From the NCBI RefSeq assembly GCF_900114215.1, contig NZ_FOSG01000019.1, positions 55,471-119,470 of the forward strand: DNA of 64,000 nt, in the 5' to 3' direction. Below are positions 16,120 to 23,996 of the stretch, piece by piece (the stretch's first letter is position 1; each line of letters begins with the position of its first letter). The notes beneath the pieces are model-generated. The model ran no database searches and had not been told where the DNA came from. It worked only from the letters and a program-made list of their open reading frames with translations. This DNA comes from Streptomyces mangrovi (GTDB taxonomy: Bacteria > Actinomycetota > Actinomycetes > Streptomycetales > Streptomycetaceae). Made by a program: the position numbers and the translations under genes.

Positions 16120-17280
16120 ATGGATCTGGAGCTGTCTCAGGAGCAGGCTGCCGTACGGCAGCTCGCCAAGGAGTTCGTCGACCGGGAGATCGTCCCGCAC
16201 GCCGCCGAGTGGGACCGCGCCGAGAGCATCGACCGGTCCGTGGTGAAGTCCCTGGGCGACCTGGGCTTCCTGGGCCTGACCATCGACGAGGAGTACGGCG
16301 GGTCCGGCGGCGACCACCTGGCGTACTGCCTGGTCACCGAGGAGCTGGGGCGCGGGGACTCGGCCGTGCGCGGGGTGCTGTCGGTCTCCCTCGGCCTGGT
16401 CGCCAAGTCGATCGCGGCCTGGGGGAGTGAGGAGCACAAGCGGCGGTGGCTGCCCCGGCTCTGCTCCGGCGAGGCGATCGGCTGCTTCGGCCTGACCGAG
16501 CCGGGCACCGGTTCCGACGCCGCCAACCTCACCACCCGCGCCCGCCGCGACGGCGGCCCCGGCGGCGACTGGATCATCGACGGCACCAAGATGTTCATCA
16601 CCAACGGCACCTGGGCCGACGTGGTGCTGCTCTTCGCCCGTACCGGCACCGAGCCCGGCCACAGGGGGATCACCGCCTTCCTCGTCCCCACCGACACCCC
16701 CGGCCTGACCCGCCGGGAGATCCACGGCAAGCTCGGCCTGCGCGGCCAGGCCACCGCCGAGCTGGTGCTCGACGGCGTCCGAGTCCCCGACGACTGCCGC
16801 ATCGCCGAGGAGGGCAAGGGATTCTCCGTCGCCATGTCGGCCCTCGCCAAGGGACGCATGTCGGTGGCGGCCGGCTGCGTCGGCATCGCCCAGGCGGCGC
16901 TGGACGCGGCCGTCTCCTACGCCACCGAGCGCGAGCAGTTCGGCAAGCCCATCGCCCGCCACCAGCTCGTCCAGGAGCTGATCAGCGACATCTCCGTGGA
17001 CGTCGACGCCGCCCGGCTGCTGACCTGGCGCGTGGCCGACCGCATAGACCGGGGCCTGCCCTTCGCCACCGAGTCCTCCGTGGCCAAGCTCTACGCCTCC
17101 GAAGCCGCGGTGCGCGCCGCCAACAACGCCCTCCAGGTCTTCGGCGGCTACGGCTACATCGACGAGTACCCCGTCGGCAAGCTGCTGCGCGACGCCCGCG
17201 TGATGACCCTGTACGAGGGCACCAGCCAGATCCACAAGCTGCTCATCGGCCGCTCGCTGACCGGGGTCTCCGCCTTCTGA
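16120..17280 (+). CDS. Acyl-CoA dehydrogenase
   Basis: A 386-residue flavoenzyme of normal length, soluble tetramer type. Features: CFGLTEPGTGSDAANLTTRA (FAD/substrate loop), MFITNGTWADVVLLFARTG, YATEREQFGKPI, VFGGYGYIDEYPVGKLLRDARVMTLYEGTSQIHKLLIGR with the catalytic base Glu366 in the position used by short- and medium-chain enzymes. The ATG at 16120 directly follows the TetR operator, and upstream in-frame sequence is antisense to the TetR gene. Together with the aldehyde and alcohol dehydrogenases under the same operator type, it suggests breakdown of an alcohol through an acid to acyl-CoA. No acyl-CoA ligase is adjacent. Confidence 0.94.
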   Translation: MDLELSQEQAAVRQLAKEFVDREIVPHAAEWDRAESIDRSVVKSLGDLGFLGLTIDEEYGGSGGDHLAYCLVTEELGRGDSAVRGVLSVSLGLVAKSIAAWGSEEHKRRWLPRLCSGEAIGCFGLTEPGTGSDAANLTTRARRDGGPGGDWIIDGTKMFITNGTWADVVLLFARTGTEPGHRGITAFLVPTDTPGLTRREIHGKLGLRGQATAELVLDGVRVPDDCRIAEEGKGFSVAMSALAKGRMSVAAGCVGIAQAALDAAVSYATEREQFGKPIARHQLVQELISDISVDVDAARLLTWRVADRIDRGLPFATESSVAKLYASEAAVRAANNALQVFGGYGYIDEYPVGKLLRDARVMTLYEGTSQIHKLLIGRSLTGVSAF

Positions 17281-17300
17281 CGCCCTGCGGCGCCCGCTCC

Positions 17301-17316
17301 CTAAGCGGCTGCTCAG
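17301..17316. promoter_or_regulatory. TetR operator CTAAGC-N4-GCTCAG (first copy)
   Basis: CTAAGCGGCTGCTCAG sits 49 bases before the TetR start at 17365. Both six-base arms are identical to those of the site at 18650 before the MaoC gene; only the four central bases differ. This is a probable autoregulatory site. Confidence 0.7.
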
Positions 17317-17364
17317 CAACCGTTGTATGGTGTTCGCCCGGCGGGACGAACGGGCGAGGTGCTG

Positions 17365-18105
17365 ATGGCTGCGGAGACGGGAGCGGAGTCCGTGGAGAGC
17401 GCGGACGCCGAGGAGGGCGCGGATGCCGAGGAGGGTGTCCGGGACGCCGAGGACGGCGCCGGGGAGCCGGACGACTCCTGGGGCGAGGTGGCCCCCGACG
17501 CCGCCCGCCGGCTGCTGCTGGCGGCCGTCGAGGCCTTCGCCGAGCGCGGCTTCCACGCCACCACCACCCGGGACATCGCCTCCCGCGCCGGGATGAGCCC
17601 CGCCGCCCTCTACATCCACTACCGCACCAAGGAAGAGCTGCTCTACCAGATCAGCCGGGTCGGCCACGAGCGCTCGGTGCGCATCCTCACCGAAGCCGGC
17701 AACAGCGCGGTGACCCCCGCCGACCGGCTCGCCGCCGCGGTGCGCGCCTTCGTGCGCTGGCACGCCGAGCGCCACACCACGGCCCGGGTGGTGCAGTACG
17801 AGCTGAACGCGCTGGCCGAGGAGCACTACGCCGAGATCGTCGCCCTGCGGCGGCGCAGCGAGGAGATCCTGCGCGGCATCCTGGAGGACGGAGTGGCCGC
17901 CGGGGACTTCACCGTCCCCGACACCCGGGGCACGGCTCTGGCCGTGCTCTCGCTCTGCGTCGACGTCGCCCGCTGGTTCCGCTCCGGCGGCACGCGCACC
18001 CCCGAGGAGCTCGGCGAGCTCTACGCCGGACTGGTGCTGAGGATGGCCGGCGCCCCGGCCGGGCCCGCCGGTGAATCCGCGGGCGGGGCCGACCGGGGCG
18101 CGTGA
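17365..18105 (+). CDS. TetR-family regulator with acidic N-terminal extension
   Basis: A 246-residue TetR protein. About 40 residues of acidic, repetitive sequence (ADAEEG twice, DDSWGEV) precede the HTH (AARRLLLAAVEAFAERGFHATTTRDIASRAGMSPAALYIHYRTKEELLYQIS). The C-terminal domain resembles that of acyl-CoA-related TetR proteins (VRAFVRWHAERHTTARVVQYELNALAEEHY). The ATG at 17365 has GAGG five bases upstream; TTG 17323 also lies in frame but has no support. Sites of the same sequence lie before this gene and before the convergent MaoC hydratase, so it most likely represses both. The ligand is probably an acyl-CoA. Confidence 0.9.
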   Translation: MAAETGAESVESADAEEGADAEEGVRDAEDGAGEPDDSWGEVAPDAARRLLLAAVEAFAERGFHATTTRDIASRAGMSPAALYIHYRTKEELLYQISRVGHERSVRILTEAGNSAVTPADRLAAAVRAFVRWHAERHTTARVVQYELNALAEEHYAEIVALRRRSEEILRGILEDGVAAGDFTVPDTRGTALAVLSLCVDVARWFRSGGTRTPEELGELYAGLVLRMAGAPAGPAGESAGGADRGA

Positions 18106-18124
18106 GCCCGGCGGACGGCGCGGG

Positions 18125-18589
18125 TCAGATGTAGTAGCGCACGACGCTCTCCGCGACGCACACCGGCTTCTCCCCGCCCTCCCGCTCGATCGTCACCAGC
18201 GAGGCGAGCTGGACGCAGCCCTCGCCCACCTCGGAGACCTCGGTGATCCGCGCGGTCGCGCGCACCCGCGAACCGACCGGCACGGGGGAGGGGAAGCGGA
18301 CCTTGTTCACACCGTAGTTGATGCCCATGCGCACGCCCTCGACGCGGATCAGCTGCGGTACCAGCACCGGCAGCAGCGAGAGCGTCAGATAGCCGTGTGC
18401 GATGGTCGTGCCGAACGGACCGGCGGCGGCCTTCTCCGGATCGACGTGGATCCACTGGTGGTCGCCGGTCGCGTCCGCGAACAGGTCGATCCGCTTCTGG
18501 TCCACCTCCAGCCAGTCGCTGGTGCCCAACTCCTCGCCGACAGCGGCCTTCAGTTCGTCTACCGATGTGAAAACCCGGGGCTCCGCCAT
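18125..18589 (-). CDS. MaoC-family dehydratase / R-specific enoyl-CoA hydratase
   Basis: A 154-residue single hot-dog domain hydratase. The hydratase-2 motif is FADATGDHQWIHVDPEKAAAGPFGTTIAHGYLTLSLLP, with the catalytic Asp and His of ATGDHQWIH. Such enzymes add water to trans-2-enoyl-CoA to give (R)-3-hydroxyacyl-CoA. The ATG at 18589 has GGGGAGG nine bases upstream on the minus strand; an earlier in-frame start at 18607 lacks one. Its promoter region carries CTAAGCGCTTGCTCAG, matching the site before the neighbouring TetR gene, so control by that TetR is likely. Confidence 0.93.
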   Translation of the reverse strand: MAEPRVFTSVDELKAAVGEELGTSDWLEVDQKRIDLFADATGDHQWIHVDPEKAAAGPFGTTIAHGYLTLSLLPVLVPQLIRVEGVRMGINYGVNKVRFPSPVPVGSRVRATARITEVSEVGEGCVQLASLVTIEREGGEKPVCVAESVVRYYI

Positions 18590-18649
18590 CGAAGCTCGCC
18601 TCCCCAACCATGCGTGGTGTCCGTGTGTCCGTGGTGTCGGTACACGCTA

Positions 18650-18665
18650 CTAAGCGCTTGCTCAG
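18650..18665. promoter_or_regulatory. TetR operator CTAAGC-N4-GCTCAG (second copy)
   Basis: CTAAGCGCTTGCTCAG lies 61-76 bases upstream of the MaoC start on the minus strand. The arms are identical to the site at 17301. The repeated 16-mer with identical arms at two promoters 1.3 kb apart is good evidence of a shared regulator. Confidence 0.7.
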
Positions 18666-18718
18666 CATGGTCGGGGGCGTCGGGCATGTCAACGGCCGGG
18701 CCCGTCCCCCGCGTGCGC

Positions 18719-18767
18719 GACGCGTCACGGCGGGCCCCGGAGCTTCCGGGACCCGCCGTGACGCGTC
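18719..18767. terminator. Strong hairpin terminator
   Basis: A 16-bp perfect stem (18719-18734 with 18752-18767) is followed inward by one mismatch and a 5-bp stem around the loop AGCTT. It lies just past the stop of the minus-strand gene at 18821, which it should terminate. There is no T-tract, as is usual in Streptomyces. Confidence 0.75.
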
Positions 18768-18820
18768 ATGCTCCACCGGGCCGCCCGGGGCATCCGGGCC
18801 GCCCGTGCCGACCGCGGGTG

Positions 18821-19357
18821 TCAGCCGCCGACCGCCACCCTTCCCGCGCCGTTGCCGTGCGCCACCGTCCCCGGCCGCCGGGCCCGCGGGGCCTGCTCGG
18901 CGCTGTGCATCGCCTGCGCCGCACGCCGCGCCTCGCGCGCCTCCGCCTCACGGACCAGCCGCCGCAGCACCTCCGCCAGCGGGGCGGGCGGCGCGGCGCC
19001 GGGATCCTCCACGGGCAGCAGCCCGCGACCACCCCAGCACCTGCGGTGCCAGGCGTCGCCCGGCGGCTGCCGGACGCCGACGTGCTTCTGCTCCCTGCGC
19101 CGCCGCGCGAAGTCGCGCTCGTACGCCAGCCACACCTCCCGGGCCTCCTCCAGCTCCTCCAGCGCGGCCACCAGACGCTCCGGATCGGGGCTGCGGTCGT
19201 CGGGGGAGATGCCCGCGCGGGCGCACAGATGGTGCCAGGTGGCGCGGTGCCCGTAGGGGGCGAAGCGCTCCAGGCACTTGCGCAGGGCCTGCCTGCGCTG
19301 GGACGGGTCTCTTCCGGGATCACGGACCTGTTCCGCCAGGGCATTGAAACCGGCCAA
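18821..19357 (-). CDS. Conserved actinobacterial protein, unknown function
   Basis: A protein of about 178 residues. The TTG at 19357 is chosen as start because GGAGGTGG lies eight bases upstream on the minus strand and the sequence from LAGFNALAEQV onward looks conserved. The frame stays open upstream to 19456. The protein is rich in Arg, Trp and Glu, with RKCLERFAPYGHRATWHHLCARAGISPDDRSPDPERLVAALEELEEAREVWLAYERDFARRRREQK, then WHRRCWGGRGLLP, then a helical end. No signal peptide or known domain is recognised. From memory, homologues exist across Streptomyces. It lies divergent from the SDR gene and may share its promoter region. Confidence 0.7.
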   Translation of the reverse strand: MAGFNALAEQVRDPGRDPSQRRQALRKCLERFAPYGHRATWHHLCARAGISPDDRSPDPERLVAALEELEEAREVWLAYERDFARRRREQKHVGVRQPPGDAWHRRCWGGRGLLPVEDPGAAPPAPLAEVLRRLVREAEAREARRAAQAMHSAEQAPRARRPGTVAHGNGAGRVAVGG

Positions 19358-19455
19358 CGTGTACCACCTCCGACGTAATCGACCACAGCCGTCATCGCTG
19401 GGACGTACCGGACCCTCCAATGGATCCGTGTGCCCCCGAATCTTCCGATGCCACA

Positions 19456-19470
19456 TACCGACTGGTTAGT
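19456..19470. promoter_or_regulatory. TetR-type half-palindrome upstream of the SDR operon
   Basis: TACCGACTGGTTAGT lies about 105 bases before the SDR start, in the gap shared with the divergent gene at 18821. It has the same spacing as the sites at 10252 and 37980, with two mismatches between arms. It is a candidate operator for the TetR encoded as second gene of this operon. Confidence 0.45.
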
Positions 19471-19574
19471 CTGTGAGGGAAGTCCATGGATCACCGGGAG
19501 CGGGCCGGACACGGCCCCGGCGCGGCCCCCACACGGCCACCACCGGCGACCGGAACGAGACGGAGGGTGGGCAC

Positions 19575-20354
19575 ATGGAGGACCTGCGGGACTCGGGCGT
19601 CGTGGTGACCGGGGCGGGCGGCGGCATCGGCGCCGCCCTCGCCCGCGCCTTCGCCGCGCGCGGCGCCAGGGTCGTCGTCAACGACCTCGACGCCGGCAAG
19701 GCCGAGGCCGTCGCACGGGAGATCGGCGCCACGGCGGTGCCCGGCGACGCCTCGGGAATCGTCCCCGCCGCCCGCGAGGCCCTCGGCGGCCGTGTCGACG
19801 TCTTCTGCGCCAACGCCGGCATCGCCCCCGGCGGTGGCCCCGAGGCCGCCGACGCCGTCTGGGAGGCCGCCTGGGACGTCAACGTCATGGCCCACGTCCG
19901 GGCGGCGCGCGAGCTGCTGCCCGAGTGGCTCGAGCGCGGCCGCGGCCGCTTCGTCGCCACCGTCTCGGCCGCCGGAATGCTCACCATGGTCGGCTCCGCG
20001 CCCTACAGCGTCTCCAAGCACGCCGCCCTCGCCTTCGCCGAGTGGCTGTCGCTCACCTACCGCCACCGCGGGATCGACGTCCACGCCGTGTGCCCGCAGG
20101 GCGTGCGCACCGACATGCTCGCCTCCGCCTCCACCGCCGGCGACCTGGTGCTCAGGCCCACCGCCATCGAGCCGGAGGACGTCGCCCGCGCCACCCTGGA
20201 GGCCGTCGACGCCGGGCGCTTCCTGGTCCTTCCGCACCCGGAGGCCGCCCGCTACGCCGTCGCGCGCGCATCCGACACCGACAAGTGGCTGGACGGCATG
20301 AATCATGTGCAGCGGAAGCTGGAGACAATCCAGCGGGGCCGGCAGGCCCGGTAA
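19575..20354 (+). CDS. Short-chain dehydrogenase/reductase
   Basis: A 259-residue classical SDR. The cofactor motif TGAGGGIG is at residues 12-19, followed by VVVNDLD at the second strand end (Asp suggests NAD(H) preference), CANAGIAP, a Ser in the SAAGM segment and the catalytic YSVSK. The ATG at 19575 is preceded by GGAGGGTG; an earlier in-frame start at 19473 would add 34 unrelated residues. It is the first gene of an operon with a TetR regulator (27-base gap) and a quinone oxidoreductase-like gene. The role is probably oxidation or reduction of a hydroxy/keto intermediate in lipid or aromatic catabolism. Confidence 0.92.
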   Translation: MEDLRDSGVVVTGAGGGIGAALARAFAARGARVVVNDLDAGKAEAVAREIGATAVPGDASGIVPAAREALGGRVDVFCANAGIAPGGGPEAADAVWEAAWDVNVMAHVRAARELLPEWLERGRGRFVATVSAAGMLTMVGSAPYSVSKHAALAFAEWLSLTYRHRGIDVHAVCPQGVRTDMLASASTAGDLVLRPTAIEPEDVARATLEAVDAGRFLVLPHPEAARYAVARASDTDKWLDGMNHVQRKLETIQRGRQAR

Positions 20355-20381
20355 GGCCACCGAAAAGCAGGAGGAACCGCC

Positions 20382-20990
20382 ATGACGAGCCCGGCGAACC
20401 AGCGGCAGGACGACGCCCCCACCCAGCCTGTCCCGCAGCGGCTGCTGGCCGCCGCCACCCGGCTGTTCGCCGACCGCGGCTACGACCGCACCTCCGTCCA
20501 GGAGATCGTCGAGGCGGCGGGCGTCACCAAGGGCGCCCTCTACCACTACTTCGGTTCCAAGGACGACCTGCTGCACGAGATCTACGGCCGGGTGCTGCGC
20601 CTGCAGCAGGAGCGGCTGGACGCCTTCGCCTCCTCCGACGCCCCCGTGGAGCGGCGGCTGCGCGACGCCGCGGCCGACGTCGTCGTCACCACCATCGACA
20701 ACCTCGACGACGCCTCGATCTTCTTCCGCTCCATGCACCAGCTCAGCGAGGACAAGCAGAAGCAGGTGCGCTCCGAACGCCGCCGCTACCACGAGCGGTT
20801 CCGCGCCCTGATCGAGGAGGGGCAGCAGGCGGGGGTGTTCTCCACCGCCACCCCGGCCGACCTGGTGGTGGACTACCACTTCGGCTCCGTCCACCACCTC
20901 AGCACCTGGTACCGGCCCGGCGGGCGCATGACCCCGCAGGAGGTCGCCGACCACCTGGCGGACCTGCTGCTGCGGGCCCTGCGGCCGTAA
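20382..20990 (+). CDS. TetR-family regulator
   Basis: A 202-residue TetR protein with HTH PQRLLAAATRLFADRGYDRTSVQEIVEAAGVTKGALYHYFGSKDDLLHEI and a C-terminal ligand domain resembling the KstR2/acyl-CoA-sensing branch (AAADVVVTTIDNLDDASIFFRSMHQLSEDKQKQVRSERRRYHERFRALIEEGQQAGVF). The ATG follows an AGGAGGAA ribosome-binding site. It sits between the SDR and the quinone oxidoreductase on the same strand, so it is probably an autoregulated local repressor. The palindrome at 19456 is the best candidate site, and the related palindromes at 10252 and 37980 could extend its regulon. Confidence 0.92.
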   Translation: MTSPANQRQDDAPTQPVPQRLLAAATRLFADRGYDRTSVQEIVEAAGVTKGALYHYFGSKDDLLHEIYGRVLRLQQERLDAFASSDAPVERRLRDAAADVVVTTIDNLDDASIFFRSMHQLSEDKQKQVRSERRRYHERFRALIEEGQQAGVFSTATPADLVVDYHFGSVHHLSTWYRPGGRMTPQEVADHLADLLLRALRP

Positions 20991-21079
20991 AGCCCCCGGC
21001 TCGGCGCCTTGCGGACCCCCCGAAGAACCCGGCACGACCCACGACCCCACACGACCCACTACCCAAGGCGGAGGCCTCA

Positions 21080-22072
21080 GTGAAGGCATGGCGCGTCCAC
21101 GAGAACGGCGAACCGCGCGAGGCGATGCGGCTGGAGGAGGTCCCGGACCCCGAGCCGGGCCCCGGCCGCCTCCTGCTGCGCGTACGGGCGGCGAACGTCA
21201 ACTTCCCCGACGCGCTGCTGTGCCGCGGCCACTACCAGGTACGGCCCCCGCTGCCCTTCACCCCCGGCGTGGAGCTGTGCGGCGAGGTCGTGGCGGCAGG
21301 CGAGGGCACGTCCACCGCCACCGGCACCCGCGTCATCGCCCAGCCCGACCTGCCCCACGGCGCCTTCGCCGAACTGGTGGCGGTCGAAGAGTCCCACTGC
21401 GCCCCCGCGCCCGCGGCGCTGGACGACGCCGAGGCCGCCGCCCTCCACATCGGCTACCAGACCGGCTGGTTCGGCCTCCACCGCCGCGCCCGCCTCCAGG
21501 CCGGCGAGACCCTGCTGGTCCACGCCGCCGCCGGGGGAGTGGGCAGCGCCGCCGTCCAGCTCGGCCAGGCGGCGGGCGCGAAGGTGATCGGCGTCGTCGG
21601 CGGCCCCGAGAAGGCCGCGGTCGCCCGGGAGCTGGGCTGCGAGACGGTGATCGACCGGCGCGCGGTCGACGGCGTCAAGGGCCTGGCCCAGGCGGTCAAG
21701 GAGGCCACCGGCGGCCACGGCGCCGACGTGGTCTACGACCCCGTGGGCGGCGACGCGTACACCGCCTCCACCAAGTGCGTCGCCTTCGAGGGCCGGATCG
21801 TGGTCGTCGGCTTCGCCAGCGGCACCATCCCCAGCCCCGGCCTCAACCACGCCCTGGTGAAGAACTACGCCATCCTCGGCCTGCACTGGGGCCTGTACAA
21901 CACCCAGGACCCGGCCGCCGTCCGCGCCTGCCACGAGGAGCTGACCAGGCTCGCCGAGCAGGGCGCGATCAAGCCGCTGGTGAGCGAGCGCGTACCGATG
22001 GAGGGCGCGGCCGACGCCGTCCAGCGCGTCGCCGACGGCACCACCACCGGCCGCGTCGTCATCCAGCCCTGA
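21080..22072 (+). CDS. NADPH:quinone oxidoreductase family protein (zinc-free MDR)
   Basis: A 330-residue medium-chain reductase of the quinone-oxidoreductase branch. It lacks the structural zinc cysteines seen in the alcohol dehydrogenase at 14306. Motifs: AANVNFPDALLCRGHYQVRPPLPFTPGVELCGEVVA, HIGYQTGWFGLHRRARLQAGETLLVHAAAGGVGSAAVQLGQAAGAKVIGV (cofactor fold), and VVYDPVGGDAY. The GTG at 21080 follows GGCGGAGG. The frame is open upstream only as a shadow of the TetR and SDR genes. It is the last gene of the SDR operon. The likely reaction is NADPH-dependent reduction of an enoyl or quinone substrate. Confidence 0.92.
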   Translation: MKAWRVHENGEPREAMRLEEVPDPEPGPGRLLLRVRAANVNFPDALLCRGHYQVRPPLPFTPGVELCGEVVAAGEGTSTATGTRVIAQPDLPHGAFAELVAVEESHCAPAPAALDDAEAAALHIGYQTGWFGLHRRARLQAGETLLVHAAAGGVGSAAVQLGQAAGAKVIGVVGGPEKAAVARELGCETVIDRRAVDGVKGLAQAVKEATGGHGADVVYDPVGGDAYTASTKCVAFEGRIVVVGFASGTIPSPGLNHALVKNYAILGLHWGLYNTQDPAAVRACHEELTRLAEQGAIKPLVSERVPMEGAADAVQRVADGTTTGRVVIQP

Positions 22073-22317
22073 GCCTCTCCGGCCCGCCCGCCTGCACCGT
22101 GTGGCTCTGTCCGCGCGGGAACGGGCAGCGGATGTGCACAGGTCTGGGAGGCAGCAGCCGCCCGAGAGGGAATCGAAATGTTCACCAGCCCGGTTGATCG
22201 CGTACCGCGGACCCACCGCCCATGCGGCGCGTCCGGTGTCACCGGGGATGTGCGCGCCCCCGGCCGTCCGGACAAACGGATGGCCGGGGGCGAGCGTGAT
22301 GCGGCAGGATGCTCCGC

Positions 22318-22890
22318 ATGGCATTGACCACCCCCGAGCTGCGCACCGCCCGCCTGCGACTGCGGCCGTTCACCGATGCCGACGCGGCGCCGCTCTACGC
22401 GCTGCACAGCAGCGCCCACGTGCTGCGCTATTGGGACTCCCCGCCGTGGACCGAACCGGCCCGCGCCCAGCGCTTCATCGCGACCTGCCGGAGGATCGAG
22501 GAGGAAGGCACGGGAGCGCGGGTGGCCGTCGATCGCGTCTGCGACGGTGCGTTCATCGGCTGGTGCGGTCTGACAAGCTGGAACCCGGACTTCCGCAGCG
22601 CGTCCCTGGGCTATGCCTTCGACGCCGCCGCGTGGGGCCACGGCTACGCCACGGAGACCGCGCACGCCGTCCTGCGGTGGGCGTTCGACACCCTGGACCT
22701 GAACCGCGTCCAGGCCGAGACCGACACCCGCAACGTGGCGTCCGCCCGGGTCCTGGAGAAGCTCGGTTTCGTCCGCGAAGGCACTCTCCGCGAGGACTGC
22801 GTCGTCAACGGCGATGTCTCCGACTCCTGGGTCTTCGGCATCCTCCGCCGCGAGTGGCACCCCACGGCCACGCCGACGGCCGGCCACTAG
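22318..22890 (+). CDS. GNAT-family N-acetyltransferase (RimJ/RimL type)
   Basis: A 190-residue acetyltransferase. RimJ/L-type features are LRTARLRLRPFTDADAAPLYAL at the start, IGWCGLTSWNPDFRSASLGYAFDAAAWGHGYATETAHAVLRWAFDTLDLNRVQAETDTRNVASARVLEKLGFVREGTLRED, with the acetyl-CoA loop in WGHGYATE. The ATG at 22318 has AGGA eight bases upstream; the ATG at 22309 in the same frame would leave too little space. It stands alone, with a 245-bp gap upstream in which nothing else was recognised. The substrate could be a protein N-terminus or a small amine; it cannot be decided from sequence. Confidence 0.9.
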   Translation: MALTTPELRTARLRLRPFTDADAAPLYALHSSAHVLRYWDSPPWTEPARAQRFIATCRRIEEEGTGARVAVDRVCDGAFIGWCGLTSWNPDFRSASLGYAFDAAAWGHGYATETAHAVLRWAFDTLDLNRVQAETDTRNVASARVLEKLGFVREGTLREDCVVNGDVSDSWVFGILRREWHPTATPTAGH

Positions 22891-23009
22891 GACCGAGACC
22901 TGCCCCCGCCTTTCGGCCCGCACCCCCGCCGAAGTCACCGTGGGCCGCTCCGGCAAGCTCAGTGTCTTCGCTTGCTCCACCGGTCCTGGCCGTCCGCGCC
23001 GCTGGAGCA

Positions 23010-23180
23010 CCCAGTAGCTCGCAGGGCCGCCTGATGGCCGAGTTCTTCGCCCGGGCAGGTTCCGCACGCATCCGGCCGGGGGGCGCCGACTGCAACGAAC
23101 GGGCGATCCGGTTCTATCCGAGCCGCGGCTTCGGGATCGCAGGTGAGCGTTACCTCTGGCGAGGAAGGATGCCCACCCTG
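23010..23180 (+). pseudogene. Remnant of a GNAT acetyltransferase (C-terminal part)
   Basis: Within the 461-bp gap between two acetyltransferase genes, one frame reads GRLMAEFFARAGSARIRPGG, then ADCNERAIRFYPSRGFGIAGE. This matches the end of a GNAT domain, where NERAIRFYxSRGF is the usual acetyl-CoA-side helix and strand. There is no upstream acetyltransferase core in any frame and no start signal, so this is a decayed fragment. The rest of the gap (22891-23009 and 23181-23351) holds nothing recognisable. Confidence 0.55.
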
Positions 23181-23351
23181 CCCATGATCCGCGAGGCCCC
23201 GGCAGCCGTCGCCATTTCCCGTGAACACCCCGAGCCGGGCCGATCAACATCCGCGGTCGACATGCGTCCGGCGTCGGTCGCGTCGTGCCGGACCGACTGC
23301 GGTTCGGGGTCGCTCAGCAGCCGGGCGAGGCCGGAGGTGTCGAGAAGTGGA

Positions 23352-23996
23352 TCACCGGTTGCGCTTCTCCGCCTCGTGCAGGCGCTCGGCGTCTTCAACA
23401 GCACCCCACTTGCGCGCACGCTCGAAGTGGCGGCTGATGCGCGACTCGTGCTCCTGCCGCTCCGGGTGCGGGTCCGTCGCCAGCCGCGCGTGCAGCTCGA
23501 CGTCGTAGCGGACGCCGTCGTAGGCGAGCTTCTGCCGTTGCAGGCCCTCGGGTGCGAACCCCGCCGCGCGGGCCACGCGGCAGGAGGCCGGATTGTCGGT
23601 GCGGTGCCCCAACTCCAGGCGGAACAGGCCCAGGTCGGTGAAGCACCAGTCGGCCAGCGCCTGGCAGCCGTGGGACGCCACACCCCTGCCACGGGCGGCG
23701 GCGGTGGTCCAGTAGGAGATCCAACCGGTGCCGTGCCGCGTGTTGACGCCGCCCACCGCGACACCGCCCAGAGCCGTGTCGCCGCCGTCGGCGACGGTGA
23801 AGCCGTAGGCCACTCCACGGCGCCACTGGTCCCGCCGCCGCCGGACCCACTGCTCGGCCTCCGCCGCCGTGGTGACGGGCGCGTCGGCCTGCCGCCCCAT
23901 CACCGGCTCCGCGAACGCCTCCAGCACGGCGGGGACATCGGACAGCGCCCACGGACGCAGGCACAGCCCGGCCGGTAACCGCAGTCGATCACGCAT
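23352..23996 (-). CDS. GNAT-family N-acetyltransferase
   Basis: A 214-residue protein whose first 165 residues form a GNAT domain: LCLRPWALSDVPAVLEAF, WVRRRRDQWRRGVAYGFTVADGG, GGVAVGGVNTRHGTGWISYWTTAAARGRGVASHGCQALADWCFTDLGLFRLELGHRTDNPASCRVARAAGFAPEG. The acetyl-CoA pyrophosphate loop is AARGRGVA. A charged helical tail follows (HERESR... to EKRNR). The ATG at 23996 has GGCGGAAG upstream. It is the last gene of a minus-strand run headed by the regulator at 27 kb, 42 bases after the SLOG-like gene. The substrate is unknown. Confidence 0.9.
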   Translation of the reverse strand: MRDRLRLPAGLCLRPWALSDVPAVLEAFAEPVMGRQADAPVTTAAEAEQWVRRRRDQWRRGVAYGFTVADGGDTALGGVAVGGVNTRHGTGWISYWTTAAARGRGVASHGCQALADWCFTDLGLFRLELGHRTDNPASCRVARAAGFAPEGLQRQKLAYDGVRYDVELHARLATDPHPERQEHESRISRHFERARKWGAVEDAERLHEAEKRNR

